This document shows, piece by piece, positions 1-5,413 of a stretch of 5,413 bases of DNA. The stretch lies in assembly GCA_003558415.1 (NCBI GenBank), contig PWLT01000455.1, positions 1 through 5,413 of the forward strand, in the 5' to 3' direction. Origin of the DNA: Hyphomicrobiales bacterium. GTDB lineage: Bacteria > Pseudomonadota > Alphaproteobacteria > Rhodobacterales > Rhodobacteraceae. The notes under the pieces were generated by a model, which was given only the letters and a program-made list of their open reading frames with translations, searched no databases and was not told where the DNA came from. Both the position numbers and the translations under genes were made by a program. Position 1 is the first letter of the stretch, and each line of letters begins with the position of its first letter.

Positions 1-825
1 AAGCAGGCGCAGCTCGCAGCCCGCCGCCCGCGCGGTCTGCGCGGCGGCCTCGAGCGACTGCGCCGGCGCGGCGATCACATGGTTCTCGACGCGCGCGAGG
101 CGACGGTCCTGCGGGCCGAGCACCCCTGTCGGCCCCGCCAGAACCTCCTCCACCGAGGGTGGCACCGGGATCGCCCATCGCTCGAGCACGGCGCGCGCGT
201 CGGCCGGGGTGGAGCTTTCGCCCACAGTCGGCCCGGAGCCGATGAAGGCCGGATCGTCGCCGGGCACGTCGGAGATCATCAACGCATGCATCCGCGCCGG
301 CCAGGCCGCTCCAGCAAGCTGGCCGCCCTTGACCCGGCTGATATGCTTGCGCACCGTGTTGATCTGCCTGATCGGCGCGCCGGAGGCCAGCAGCGCCGCG
401 GTGAGGTCCTGCTTTTCGGCCAGCGAGATGCGCCCCGCCGGCTGGATCAGCAACGCCGAGGCCCCGCCCGAGATGAGCGCGAGCGCGAAATCTCCCTCGC
501 CGAGCGACTCGAGCAGCGCGCGCATGCGCGCCGTCGCCTCCACGCCGGCCGCATCGGGGACCGGATGCGCCGCTTCGACGATCTCGATCCCCGCGCAGGG
601 GCGTCCATACCCGTATCGGGTGATCACCAGCCCCTCGCAAGGGCCCCAGGCGGCCTCCACCGCCTCGGCCATTCGCGCCGATGCCTTGCCCGCCCCGACG
701 ACAACGCATCGGCCGGCCGGACGCGGCGGCAGGTATTGCGCGACGACGCGCATCGGATCGGCCCGCGCCAGCGCGCGCGCGAACAAATCACCCAGGAAAT
801 CCAGCGGGTGCTCCGTCGGGCTCAT
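1..825 (-). CDS. Glycerate 2-kinase (DUF4147/MOFRL family), 3' end cut by window edge
   Basis: The minus-strand reading frame is open from the ATG at 825 to the window edge, giving 275 residues of a family usually 400-450 long. The C-terminal MOFRL domain is therefore mostly outside. Family landmarks seen: a GAGKAS motif at residues 44-49 whose Lys47 is at the conserved glycerate-kinase lysine, EAAHPVPDAAG near 84-94, the glycine-rich ISGGASALL near 118-126, NTVRKHISRVKGG near 156-168, and SDVPGDD further on. Known role of the family (GckA, TtuD): ATP-dependent phosphorylation of D-glycerate to 2-phosphoglycerate in the cytoplasm, in serine-cycle, glyoxylate or tartrate/hydroxypyruvate metabolism. 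The start is fixed by a GGGAGG ribosome site 5 nt upstream. The gene was often annotated 'hydroxypyruvate reductase' in the past. Family assignment is firm; the exact pathway is not shown by the window. Confidence 0.93.
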   Translation of the reverse strand, partial: MSPTEHPLDFLGDLFARALARADPMRVVAQYLPPRPAGRCVVVGAGKASARMAEAVEAAWGPCEGLVITRYGYGRPCAGIEIVEAAHPVPDAAGVEATARMRALLESLGEGDFALALISGGASALLIQPAGRISLAEKQDLTAALLASGAPIRQINTVRKHISRVKGGQLAGAAWPARMHALMISDVPGDDPAFIGSGPTVGESSTPADARAVLERWAIPVPPSVEEVLAGPTGVLGPQDRRLARVENHVIAAPAQSLEAAAQTARAAGCELRLL

Positions 826-852
826 GTCGGCCTCCCTGCCTGACAGGCGGTG

Positions 853-881
853 ATCCTTGCGGGGGCCGCAGGCGGGGTCAA
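853..881 (-). promoter_or_regulatory. Candidate sigma-70-type promoter of the glycerate kinase gene
   Basis: Read on the minus strand, TTGACC (881-876) is separated by exactly 17 nt from AAGGAT (858-853), about 28 nt before the ATG at 825. The -35 is near consensus and the -10 matches TATAAT at only three of six positions, which is common in high-GC alphaproteobacteria. It is a pattern match only; no transcription start is known. Confidence 0.4.
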
Positions 882-928
882 CCGGTGAGATGGCCTCGAC
901 ACCCGCGATCTGTGCGCGCAAGGCCCGA

Positions 929-944
929 TTAACCCGCCCTTAAC
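929..944 (+). promoter_or_regulatory. CtrA-type binding box (TTAA-N7-TTAAC)
   Basis: TTAA at 929-932, a 7-base spacer CCCGCCC, and TTAAC at 940-944 form an exact match to the full CtrA recognition motif known from Caulobacter. The box sits 45 bp before the ATG of the lipoprotein gene, where an activator or repressor could act. It may also belong to the divergent kinase gene, whose candidate promoter is about 48 bp away. CtrA is present in most Rhodobacterales, where it controls motility, gene-transfer-agent and envelope genes. Binding is inferred from the motif alone; short TTAACC repeats also occur by chance. Confidence 0.45.
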
Positions 945-989
945 CCATATTCGCGCAGCGTCTCATGTGAATTGCGATGAGGGGCGGCA

Positions 990-1325
990 ATGCGCTGGCT
1001 TGCGGCATCAGGTATCCTTGCACTCACGGCCTGCGCCTCGCCTGGGCCGGAGTTCTTCGGCGCGCAGCGGCATGTGCTCGAGGTCGAGGGCACGCGCATT
1101 GCCGTCTTCGTCAAGGACGGCGCCGCGCAAGCGATTCGGCGCGATTATGCCCCGCGCGGAACGCATGGCGAAATGCGCGCCCGCCTGGCGCAGGCGATAG
1201 AGCAGGCAAGCGGCTGCGCGATCCGCCCCGGCAGCGCCCAGGGCGACAGCGGCGTGCTCACCGCACGTCTCGACTGTCAGAGCATCACAGTGAGCCGCGC
1301 ACCGCCTCCGGATGGTCGGCAATGA
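990..1325 (+). CDS. Small putative lipoprotein, conserved hypothetical
   Basis: The 111-residue product starts with a lipoprotein signal: MRW, a hydrophobic stretch LAASGILAL, then the lipobox LTAC with the lipidated cysteine at residue 15. The mature part is predicted to be anchored in the periplasm-facing membrane leaflet. It has a short strand-rich start (HVLEVEGTRIAVFV, 28-41), a helical middle (60-75), and two further cysteines at 76 and 96 that could form a disulfide. I recognise a general resemblance to small Rhodobacterales hypotheticals but no named domain, so no function is given. The start is supported by a GAGGGG purine run about 6 nt upstream of the ATG. A CtrA-type box lies 45 bp upstream. 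Its 3' end overlaps the convergent gene by 41 bp. Confidence 0.75.
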   Translation: MRWLAASGILALTACASPGPEFFGAQRHVLEVEGTRIAVFVKDGAAQAIRRDYAPRGTHGEMRARLAQAIEQASGCAIRPGSAQGDSGVLTARLDCQSITVSRAPPPDGRQ

Positions 1326-1560
1326 ATTGGCGAAGCGTGGCGAAGAGCGCACGCGCACGCTCGGGATCGTCGCGTTGCAATGCCGCACGGATATCCTCGC
1401 AAATCATCTGCTGAACCAGTTGCGGGCCCTTGTGTACATGCATCAGATACTCGCCATGCAGCGCGGCGGCGAGCTCGGGCTCGTGTTCGTGCTCGGCGAT
1501 CGCGTCGATCTCGGCGCGCGTCAGACAGGTCATGTCCTCGATATCGTCCAGGCTGATCAT
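1285..1560 (-). CDS. Small acidic conserved hypothetical protein (91 aa)
   Basis: The product begins MISLDDIEDMTCLTRAEIDAIAEHEH and continues as a mostly helical soluble protein, with a His-rich patch (EHEHEPELAAALHGEYLMHVHKG, about residues 22-44). It has one early cysteine and no signal peptide or membrane segment. I recognise the LDDxxDxTCLT...AIAEHEH pattern as that of a small hypothetical common in Rhodobacterales; its role is unknown to me. The ATG at 1560 is chosen over the in-frame ATG at 1587 because GGGAGGAG lies about 5 nt before it and the candidate extended -10 covers the upstream ATG. The gene runs toward the lipoprotein gene and the two coding ends overlap by 41 bp. The His patch could suggest metal binding, but that is only a thought. 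Confidence 0.82.
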   Translation of the reverse strand: MISLDDIEDMTCLTRAEIDAIAEHEHEPELAAALHGEYLMHVHKGPQLVQQMICEDIRAALQRDDPERARALFATLRQFIADHPEAVRGSL

Positions 1561-1585
1561 GGGCGCTCCTCCCTCTTCAGCGTGC

Positions 1586-1594
1586 ATGATAACA
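1586..1594 (-). promoter_or_regulatory. Candidate extended -10 promoter of the 91-aa gene
   Basis: On the minus strand, TG-T-TATCAT (1594-1586) matches the extended -10 pattern, with five of six bases of TATAAT. No good -35 lies 16-18 nt upstream, as is usual for extended -10 promoters. A start of transcription near 1579 would leave a short leader of about 19 nt carrying the ribosome site, and would exclude the upstream ATG at 1587. Confidence 0.4.
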
Positions 1595-1691
1595 CGAATG
1601 CAGGCAGCGGCGGATTGATCGTGGTCAAGCGTTTTCGCCGCGTACTGACGAAGCGGCCTTCACGACCTCCCGCCCGTCTCCGCGCGGTGAC

Positions 1692-1719
1692 TTGTACTCT
1701 ATGCGCGCTGCGGTATCGT
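1692..1719 (+). promoter_or_regulatory. Candidate promoter of the BKACE gene
   Basis: TTGTAC (1692-1697) and TATCGT (1714-1719) are spaced by 16 nt. Transcription would begin near 1726, just before the AGAGGAG ribosome site at 1733-1739. This placement agrees with the TTG start at 1749 and would put the in-frame TTG 1692 and ATG 1701 outside the transcript. It rests on pattern matching only. Confidence 0.38.
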
Positions 1720-1748
1720 CCGGCACGCCACGAGAGGAGATTGCCGGA

Positions 1749-2522
1749 TTGACTCCCCTACCAAGAATCATGGTCGCCCCCAACGGGGCGCGCCGCACCA
1801 GCGCCGACCACCCTGCCCTGCCGATGCGCATCGCCGAGATCGTCGCGACGGCGCGCGACTGCCACGCCGCCGGGGCCGGCGCGCTTCACGCCCATACACG
1901 CGACCGCGACGGCGCGCATGTGCTCGATGCCGGACTGACGCGCGAATTGCTCGACGCGATGACGCGGACGGTTCCGGAGATGCCGGTGCAGATCACCACC
2001 GAGTCGGCGGGCCGCTACACCCCCGCCGAGCAACGTGATTTCGTCCGCGAAACCCGCCCCGGCTGGATCTCGGTGGCGCTGCGCGAGATGCTCTCGGAGG
2101 GCGAGACGGCGCCGGCGCGAGAGTTCTATCACGAGATGGCCGCACAGGGCGTCGTGGTGCAGCATATCCTTCATGACGTGGAGGATACACGGCGCTTCGT
2201 CCGCCTGATCGCTGAGGGATTTCTGCCCGCAACGCCGCCGCAGGTTCTGCTGGTTCTGGGGCGTTACGCCGAGAAGCGCGCCGCGAGCCCGGCCGATCTG
2301 GACGCCCCGCTCGCCGCGCTGAGCGAGCTTTCGGGGCCACCGGCGGATTGGGCGGTATGTGCCTTCGGGCCGCAGGAGACGCAATGCCTGGCCGCGGCCC
2401 TCGCCGCCGGGGGCAAGGCGCGCGTCGGTTTCGAGAACAATTTCCACAATGCCGACGGATCGCTGGCGCGCGACAATGCCGAACGGGTGAGAGAGGTCGC
2501 CGCGCTGGTCAGCGCGCGCTAG
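1749..2522 (+). CDS. BKACE family beta-keto acid cleavage enzyme (DUF849, Kce-like)
   Basis: The 257-residue product is a TIM-barrel member of the 3-keto-5-aminohexanoate cleavage (BKACE) family, which condenses a beta-keto acid with acetyl-CoA and splits it into acetoacetate and a new CoA ester, using zinc. Family signs: APNGARRT at 10-17, the zinc-binding pair His47 and His49 in GALHAHTRD, TTESAGRY on the next strands, and RVGFENN near the end with Arg225 and Glu229 (the third zinc ligand by family comparison). The residue after that Glu is Asn230; in characterised Kce this position is Asp. It is slightly shorter than the usual 270-300 residues. The TTG start is chosen because AGAGGAG lies 9 nt upstream and (M)TPLPRIMVAPNG fits the family N-terminus; ATG 1770 lacks a ribosome site. 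The substrate cannot be told from sequence, and no catabolic partner gene is adjacent. Confidence 0.88.
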   Translation: MTPLPRIMVAPNGARRTSADHPALPMRIAEIVATARDCHAAGAGALHAHTRDRDGAHVLDAGLTRELLDAMTRTVPEMPVQITTESAGRYTPAEQRDFVRETRPGWISVALREMLSEGETAPAREFYHEMAAQGVVVQHILHDVEDTRRFVRLIAEGFLPATPPQVLLVLGRYAEKRAASPADLDAPLAALSELSGPPADWAVCAFGPQETQCLAAALAAGGKARVGFENNFHNADGSLARDNAERVREVAALVSAR

Positions 2523-2675
2523 TACGCGTTGACCCGCCGACAGATAGGCACGGCTCCGCCGATCCTCGGATTCTCAGGCGCCATCGGCGCATCCTTCCGG
2601 GCTTGACTCACGCCCCGACGAGGTGCAACCTGAAGTTGTTCCTGGGTGGGGATCATGGTGCCGGGGAACGAGTCG

Positions 2676-3182
2676 ATGTCCATAAGACCAGAATTCGAGC
2701 CAGCGACGGTGATCGGAAGGCGCGGCGGCCTGCCCCTGCGGGGTGAACTCCCCCGCGCGAGGAAGGGCTCACCGGCGCTGCCCGCGCGCGCATCGGTGTC
2801 CCCGCTGCCCGCGCCGGCCCTCGATCAGACGCTGCCACCCCGCGCAAGCGGGACTGCATCAGCGGGTCCCCATGGCTTTGAAGGCCCGCCCGATGCGGCA
2901 AAGGCCGCCGATACCGTCTGTGTCGGCAAGGCCGGTGCGGGGATGATCGCGGCCCTGGCGCTCGGCGTGCCGGCATTCTGGATCGCTTTCGCGGCCTCGC
3001 TCCTGCTGGGCAACTCGCTGCTCGCGGCCCTGCTCACGGGGTGGTCCATCGGAACGCTCGCGGCGCTTGCCATTCCCCTGTGCGCGCTGCTTCCTTCGAC
3101 CGCGGCGCAACGCCAGGGCGGCGAGGACGAGCGGGTCGCCCGGCCGCGGCCTCCCCGGCGACCTCCACATGCCTTGCGCTGA
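2676..3182 (+). CDS. Probable small membrane protein, hypothetical
   Basis: The frame encodes 168 residues in three parts. Residues 1-85 are rich in Pro, Ala, Arg and Gly and look disordered. Two hydrophobic helices lie at about 88-111 (GMIAALALGVPAFWIAFAASLLLG) and 116-139 (LAALLTGW to CALL). A basic, Pro/Arg-rich tail follows. This suggests an inner-membrane hairpin with both ends on the same side, probably the cytoplasm given the basic tail. I recognise no family. The ATG at 2676 is preferred: GGGGAA lies about 8 nt before it and MSIRPEFEP looks like a natural N-terminus; GTG 2646 and ATG 2655 are poorer. A shorter 79-residue form from ATG 2943, starting just at the first helix, is possible because the upstream part is low in complexity. 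The coherent hydrophobic pattern is the main reason to call it real. Confidence 0.6.
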   Translation: MSIRPEFEPATVIGRRGGLPLRGELPRARKGSPALPARASVSPLPAPALDQTLPPRASGTASAGPHGFEGPPDAAKAADTVCVGKAGAGMIAALALGVPAFWIAFAASLLLGNSLLAALLTGWSIGTLAALAIPLCALLPSTAAQRQGGEDERVARPRPPRRPPHALR

Positions 3183-3262
3183 GCGCGACATCGCGGCCTG
3201 CTGACGGAACCGGCTCCTCATGCAATCCGTGGTAGCGCCTGCCGCTTCCATACAGAATGGCA

Positions 3263-3288
3263 AAGGGCCGCCCCTCGGGACGGCCCTT
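3263..3288 (-). terminator. Hairpin terminator of the tRNA-Thr gene
   Basis: An 8-bp stem AAGGGCCG/CGGCCCTT extended by an inner CCC/GGG pair (one bulged base, CTC loop) lies 7 nt after the encoded CCA of the tRNA read on the minus strand. On that strand the stem ends in CTTT followed by GCC, a short U-tail. On the plus strand it could also stop readthrough from the membrane-protein gene 80 bp upstream, but the following bases (CAAGAA) lack a T-run, so the tRNA is the more likely client. Confidence 0.75.
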
Positions 3289-3295
3289 CAAGAAT

Positions 3296-3593
<298 letters not shown>

Positions 3594-3677
3594 GAACCTC
3601 CATCGTCTGCGGCCCTGCCCGGTGCTGCGCGTTTCCCGTCGCGGCAGCCGGCCCGGCCATGTGTTGCGGATCAAGAC

Positions 3678-3735
3678 GGGTGCAGCGCCTGCGGCACCCT
3701 CATTCGCGGCGCGGGATAGACGTATTCGTCGCGCC
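3678..3735 (+). other. Two stem-loops in the leader of the small-ORF/murA operon
   Basis: The first hairpin pairs GGGTGC (3678-3683) with GCACCC (3694-3699), with two more G-C pairs possible inside. The second pairs GGCGC (3708-3712) with GCGCC (3731-3735), with an inner GACG/CGTC stem around a TATT loop (3719-3730). They lie 50-108 nt before the ATG at 3786. Neither is followed by a T-run, so they are not terminators. They could be leader RNA structure or simply high-GC coincidence; I could not match a known riboswitch. Confidence 0.3.
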
Positions 3736-3785
3736 ACGCAAGCGGAAACTGGACGCCCCCCGGCCACTGCGATAGAGAGTTGGCC

Positions 3786-3947
3786 ATGACGGATTCCGCC
3801 AACAAGGACACCACACGCCCCGCCGGCGCGGACAAGACCGCGACGCGCGCCGCGCGGCTCAAGGCAGCCTTGAAGGCCAATATCGCGCGGCGCAAGGCAC
3901 AGGCCAGGGCCCGTGCGTCCGACAAGGGCACCAACCGGCAGGGCTGA
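3786..3947 (+). CDS. 53-aa basic hypothetical protein encoded just upstream of murA
   Basis: The reading frame ATG 3786 to TGA 3945-3947 gives a 53-residue protein. It has a polar, Thr/Asp-rich N-terminus (MTDSANKDTT) and a helical, strongly basic core, RAARLKAALKANIARRKAQARARA (about 21-44 when the run is split at RLKAAL). It is short enough to be missed by length cutoffs. An AGAGAG purine run at 3774-3779, 6 nt before the ATG, can serve as ribosome site. It ends 18 bp before murA, so the two are almost surely co-transcribed. I recall a small 'LKxNLxRRKAQARAR' protein before murA in Rhodobacterales, which supports it being real. No signal peptide or membrane helix is present. The charge pattern suggests binding to nucleic acid, ribosome or acidic protein, but this is not shown. 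Confidence 0.8.
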   Translation: MTDSANKDTTRPAGADKTATRAARLKAALKANIARRKAQARARASDKGTNRQG

Positions 3948-3965
3948 TCAGCGGGGCAGGACAGA

Positions 3966-5234
3966 ATGGATGCGATACGCTTGTGCGGCGGTGCTGCGCT
4001 CGAAGGCAGGATTCCCATCGCCGGGGCCAAGAATGCCTGCCTGACTCTGATGCCGGCGACACTGCTCAGCGAAGAACCGCTCACGCTGACCAATGCGCCG
4101 CGGCTGGCGGACATCCGCACCATGGCGGAACTGCTGGAGTCGCTGGGTGTCGAGGTCTCGATGCTCCAGGACGGGCGCGTTCTGGCGCTGTCCTCGCTGT
4201 CTCTGGACAGCACGCGCGCCGATTACGAGATCGTGCGCAAGATGCGCGCCTCGGTCCTGGTACTGGGGCCGCTGCTGGCACGGGCCGGGCATGCCGAGGT
4301 CAGCCTGCCGGGCGGCTGCGCCATCGGCGCCCGGCCCGTTGATCTGCACCAGATGGCGATGGAGCGGCTGGGCGCCGAGCTGGAGCTGCGCGATGGCTAC
4401 CTGCACGCCAAGGCCCCGCGCGGGCTGCGCGGCGCGGTAATCGACTTTCCGATGGTTTCGGTCGGCGCGACCGAAAATGCGCTCATGGCCGCGACGCTTG
4501 CGCGCGGCACGACCGTGATCCGCAACGCCGCGCGCGAGCCGGAAATCGCCGATCTGGCGCGCTGCCTGCGGCGTATGGGTGCGCAGATCGAGGGCGAGGG
4601 CAGCGCGGAGATCACCATCGAGGGTGTGGACCGGCTGTCTGGTGCGACCCACCCCGTCGTCGCCGACCGTATCGAGCTGGGCACCTACATGCTCGCCCCC
4701 GCCATTGCTGGCGGCGAGGTCGAGTGCCTGGGCGGACGGCTCGATCTGATCGAGTCCTTCGCGGACAAGCTCATGGAGGCCGGCGTCGACGTCGTGCAGA
4801 CCCAGTCCGGGGTGAAAGTCAGCCGGCGCAATGGACGGGTGCGCGCGGTCGATGTGCTCACCGCGCCCTATCCCGGGTTTCCCACTGACCTTCAGGCGCA
4901 GATGATGGCCCTGATGTGCACCGCCGAGGGGGTGAGCGTTCTGGAAGAGCGGATATTCGAGAACCGCTTCATGCACGCGCCCGAGCTGATGCGCATGGGT
5001 GCGCGCATCGAGGTGCATGGCGGCACCGCCACTGTTACCGGGGTGGAGCGGCTCAGGGGCGCGCCGGTGATGGCCACCGATCTGCGCGCCAGTGTCTCGC
5101 TCATACTCGCCGGGCTGGCGGCGGAAGGGGAAACCATGGTCAACCGTGTCTATCACCTCGACCGCGGATATGAGAGCGTCGAGCAGAAACTGCGCGCCTG
5201 CGGCGCGACGATCGAACGGGTGAAGAGCGAATGA
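3966..5234 (+). CDS. murA: UDP-N-acetylglucosamine 1-carboxyvinyltransferase (MurA)
   Basis: MurA transfers enolpyruvate from PEP to UDP-GlcNAc in the cytoplasm, the first committed step of peptidoglycan synthesis. The 422 residues match the usual length of about 420. Active-site residues are all present: Lys22-Asn23 in AGAKN, the PEP-binding and fosfomycin-target Cys118 in [14 protein letters not shown] with Arg123 (C115 and R120 in E. coli), Asp308 in [11 protein letters not shown] (D305), and Arg400 in HLDRGYE (R397). The [12 protein letters not shown] segment lies near 91-102. The protein is the expected double EPSP-synthase-like inside-out barrel. The start ATG 3966 has AGGA 4 nt and GGGG 9 nt upstream, and gives the normal MurA N-terminus. 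It follows the 53-aa gene by 18 bp and overlaps the next gene by 4 bp, so translation is likely coupled. An active-site Cys, not Asp, predicts the fosfomycin-sensitive type. Confidence 0.98.
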   Translation: MDAIRLCGGAALEGRIPIAGAKNACLTLMPATLLSEEPLTLTNAPRLADIRTMAELLESLGVEVSMLQDGRVLALSSLSLDSTRADYEIVRKMRASVLVLGPLLARAGHAEVSLPGGCAIGARPVDLHQMAMERLGAELELRDGYLHAKAPRGLRGAVIDFPMVSVGATENALMAATLARGTTVIRNAAREPEIADLARCLRRMGAQIEGEGSAEITIEGVDRLSGATHPVVADRIELGTYMLAPAIAGGEVECLGGRLDLIESFADKLMEAGVDVVQTQSGVKVSRRNGRVRAVDVLTAPYPGFPTDLQAQMMALMCTAEGVSVLEERIFENRFMHAPELMRMGARIEVHGGTATVTGVERLRGAPVMATDLRASVSLILAGLAAEGETMVNRVYHLDRGYESVEQKLRACGATIERVKSE

Positions 5235-5413
5235 GCGATGCACGCTTCGAGGATGGCGCCGACAGGCCGCTGGCATTGCGGGCGCTGGACGCCGAGGACC
5301 TGAAGGTCATCTCGTCATTGGTGCAGGATGCGGTCTTCCCGATGTCCGAGGTCAAGTGGGAGCGCGGACGCCGCCGCTTCGCGCTGCTTCTCAACCGGTT
5401 CCGCTGGGAGGAC
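5231..5413 (+). CDS. DUF2948 family protein, 3' end cut by window edge
   Basis: The first 61 residues are visible and the frame is open at the window end. After a short leader ([13 protein letters not shown]), the segment [48 protein letters not shown] fits the start of DUF2948, an uncharacterised alphaproteobacterial family. The key pattern is ALDAEDL..IS..VQDAV followed by F.L.LNRF.WE. The ATG overlaps the murA stop codon as ATGA, with AAGAGCGA just upstream. From memory, Rhodobacterales place this gene between murA and hisD, so hisD would be expected next. Function is unknown; the conserved murA link is positional only. Confidence 0.88.
   Translation, partial: MSDARFEDGADRPLALRALDAEDLKVISSLVQDAVFPMSEVKWERGRRRFALLLNRFRWED

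Noticed and set aside
79..853. Plus-strand frames across the glycerate kinase region (254 and 214 codons).
   Set aside because: The minus strand carries the clear kinase motifs; the plus frames are Arg/Ala-rich antisense shadows.
1758..2447. Minus-strand frame of 229 codons opposite the BKACE gene.
   Set aside because: Antisense shadow of a well-supported enzyme gene; no recognisable motif.
2559..2590. Two small stem-loops (2559-2569 and 2578-2590) after the BKACE stop as a terminator.
   Set aside because: Stems of 4-5 bp with no T-run; too weak in such GC-rich DNA.
2603..2631. TTGACT (2603-2608) as -35 of a promoter for the membrane-protein gene.
   Set aside because: The hexamer 17 nt later is CAACCT, matching only two positions of the -10 consensus.
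3646..3674. Possible tRNA promoter on the minus strand with -35 TTGATC (3674-3669).
   Set aside because: At 17 nt spacing the -10 would be CCGGCT, which does not resemble TATAAT; other spacings are no better.
3948..5276. Long open frame on the strand opposite murA (442 codons).
   Set aside because: It mirrors murA, whose catalytic residues are intact; the antisense frame is open because of high GC and codon bias and shows no domain.

Overview
The window is high-GC DNA from an alphaproteobacterium, most likely of the Rhodobacterales/Rhodobacteraceae. The clues are a murA gene followed with a 4-base overlap by a DUF2948 gene and preceded by a tiny Lys/Arg-rich gene, several small conserved-hypothetical proteins of Rhodobacterales style, and a TTAA-N7-TTAA (CtrA-type) box.

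The most notable content is on the minus strand at 3296-3593. A tRNA-Thr(GGU) gene is split in its anticodon loop by a 223-nt insertion (3336-3558) that has every core element of a subgroup IC3 group I intron. The 5' exon ends in U36 of the anticodon, the intron ends in G, a five-base guide sequence pairs with the anticodon loop, and P2 to P9 can all be drawn by hand. The two exons join into a perfect 75-nt tRNA with encoded CCA. A hairpin terminator follows 7 nt after the CCA.

Layout. 1-825 (minus): 5' two-thirds of a glycerate 2-kinase gene, cut by the window edge. 826-989: divergent control region with a candidate promoter for the kinase and a CtrA-type box in front of a small lipoprotein gene (990-1325, plus). 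The lipoprotein gene converges on and overlaps by 41 bp a small acidic conserved hypothetical (1285-1560, minus). A second divergent region (1561-1748) holds candidate promoters for that gene and for a BKACE-family beta-keto acid cleavage enzyme (1749-2522, plus, TTG start). 2676-3182 (plus) encodes a probable two-helix membrane protein with a long Pro/Ala-rich N-terminal part. Then come the terminator and the split tRNA on the minus strand.

From 3786 the plus strand carries a cell-wall operon: a 53-residue basic protein, murA (3966-5234) and a DUF2948 protein (5231 onward, cut by the window end). Its leader (3594-3785) lies head-to-head with the tRNA and contains two stem-loops. The metabolic genes on the left (glycerate kinase, BKACE) have no evident pathway link to the murA operon; the window looks like ordinary chromosome with one unusual RNA gene.
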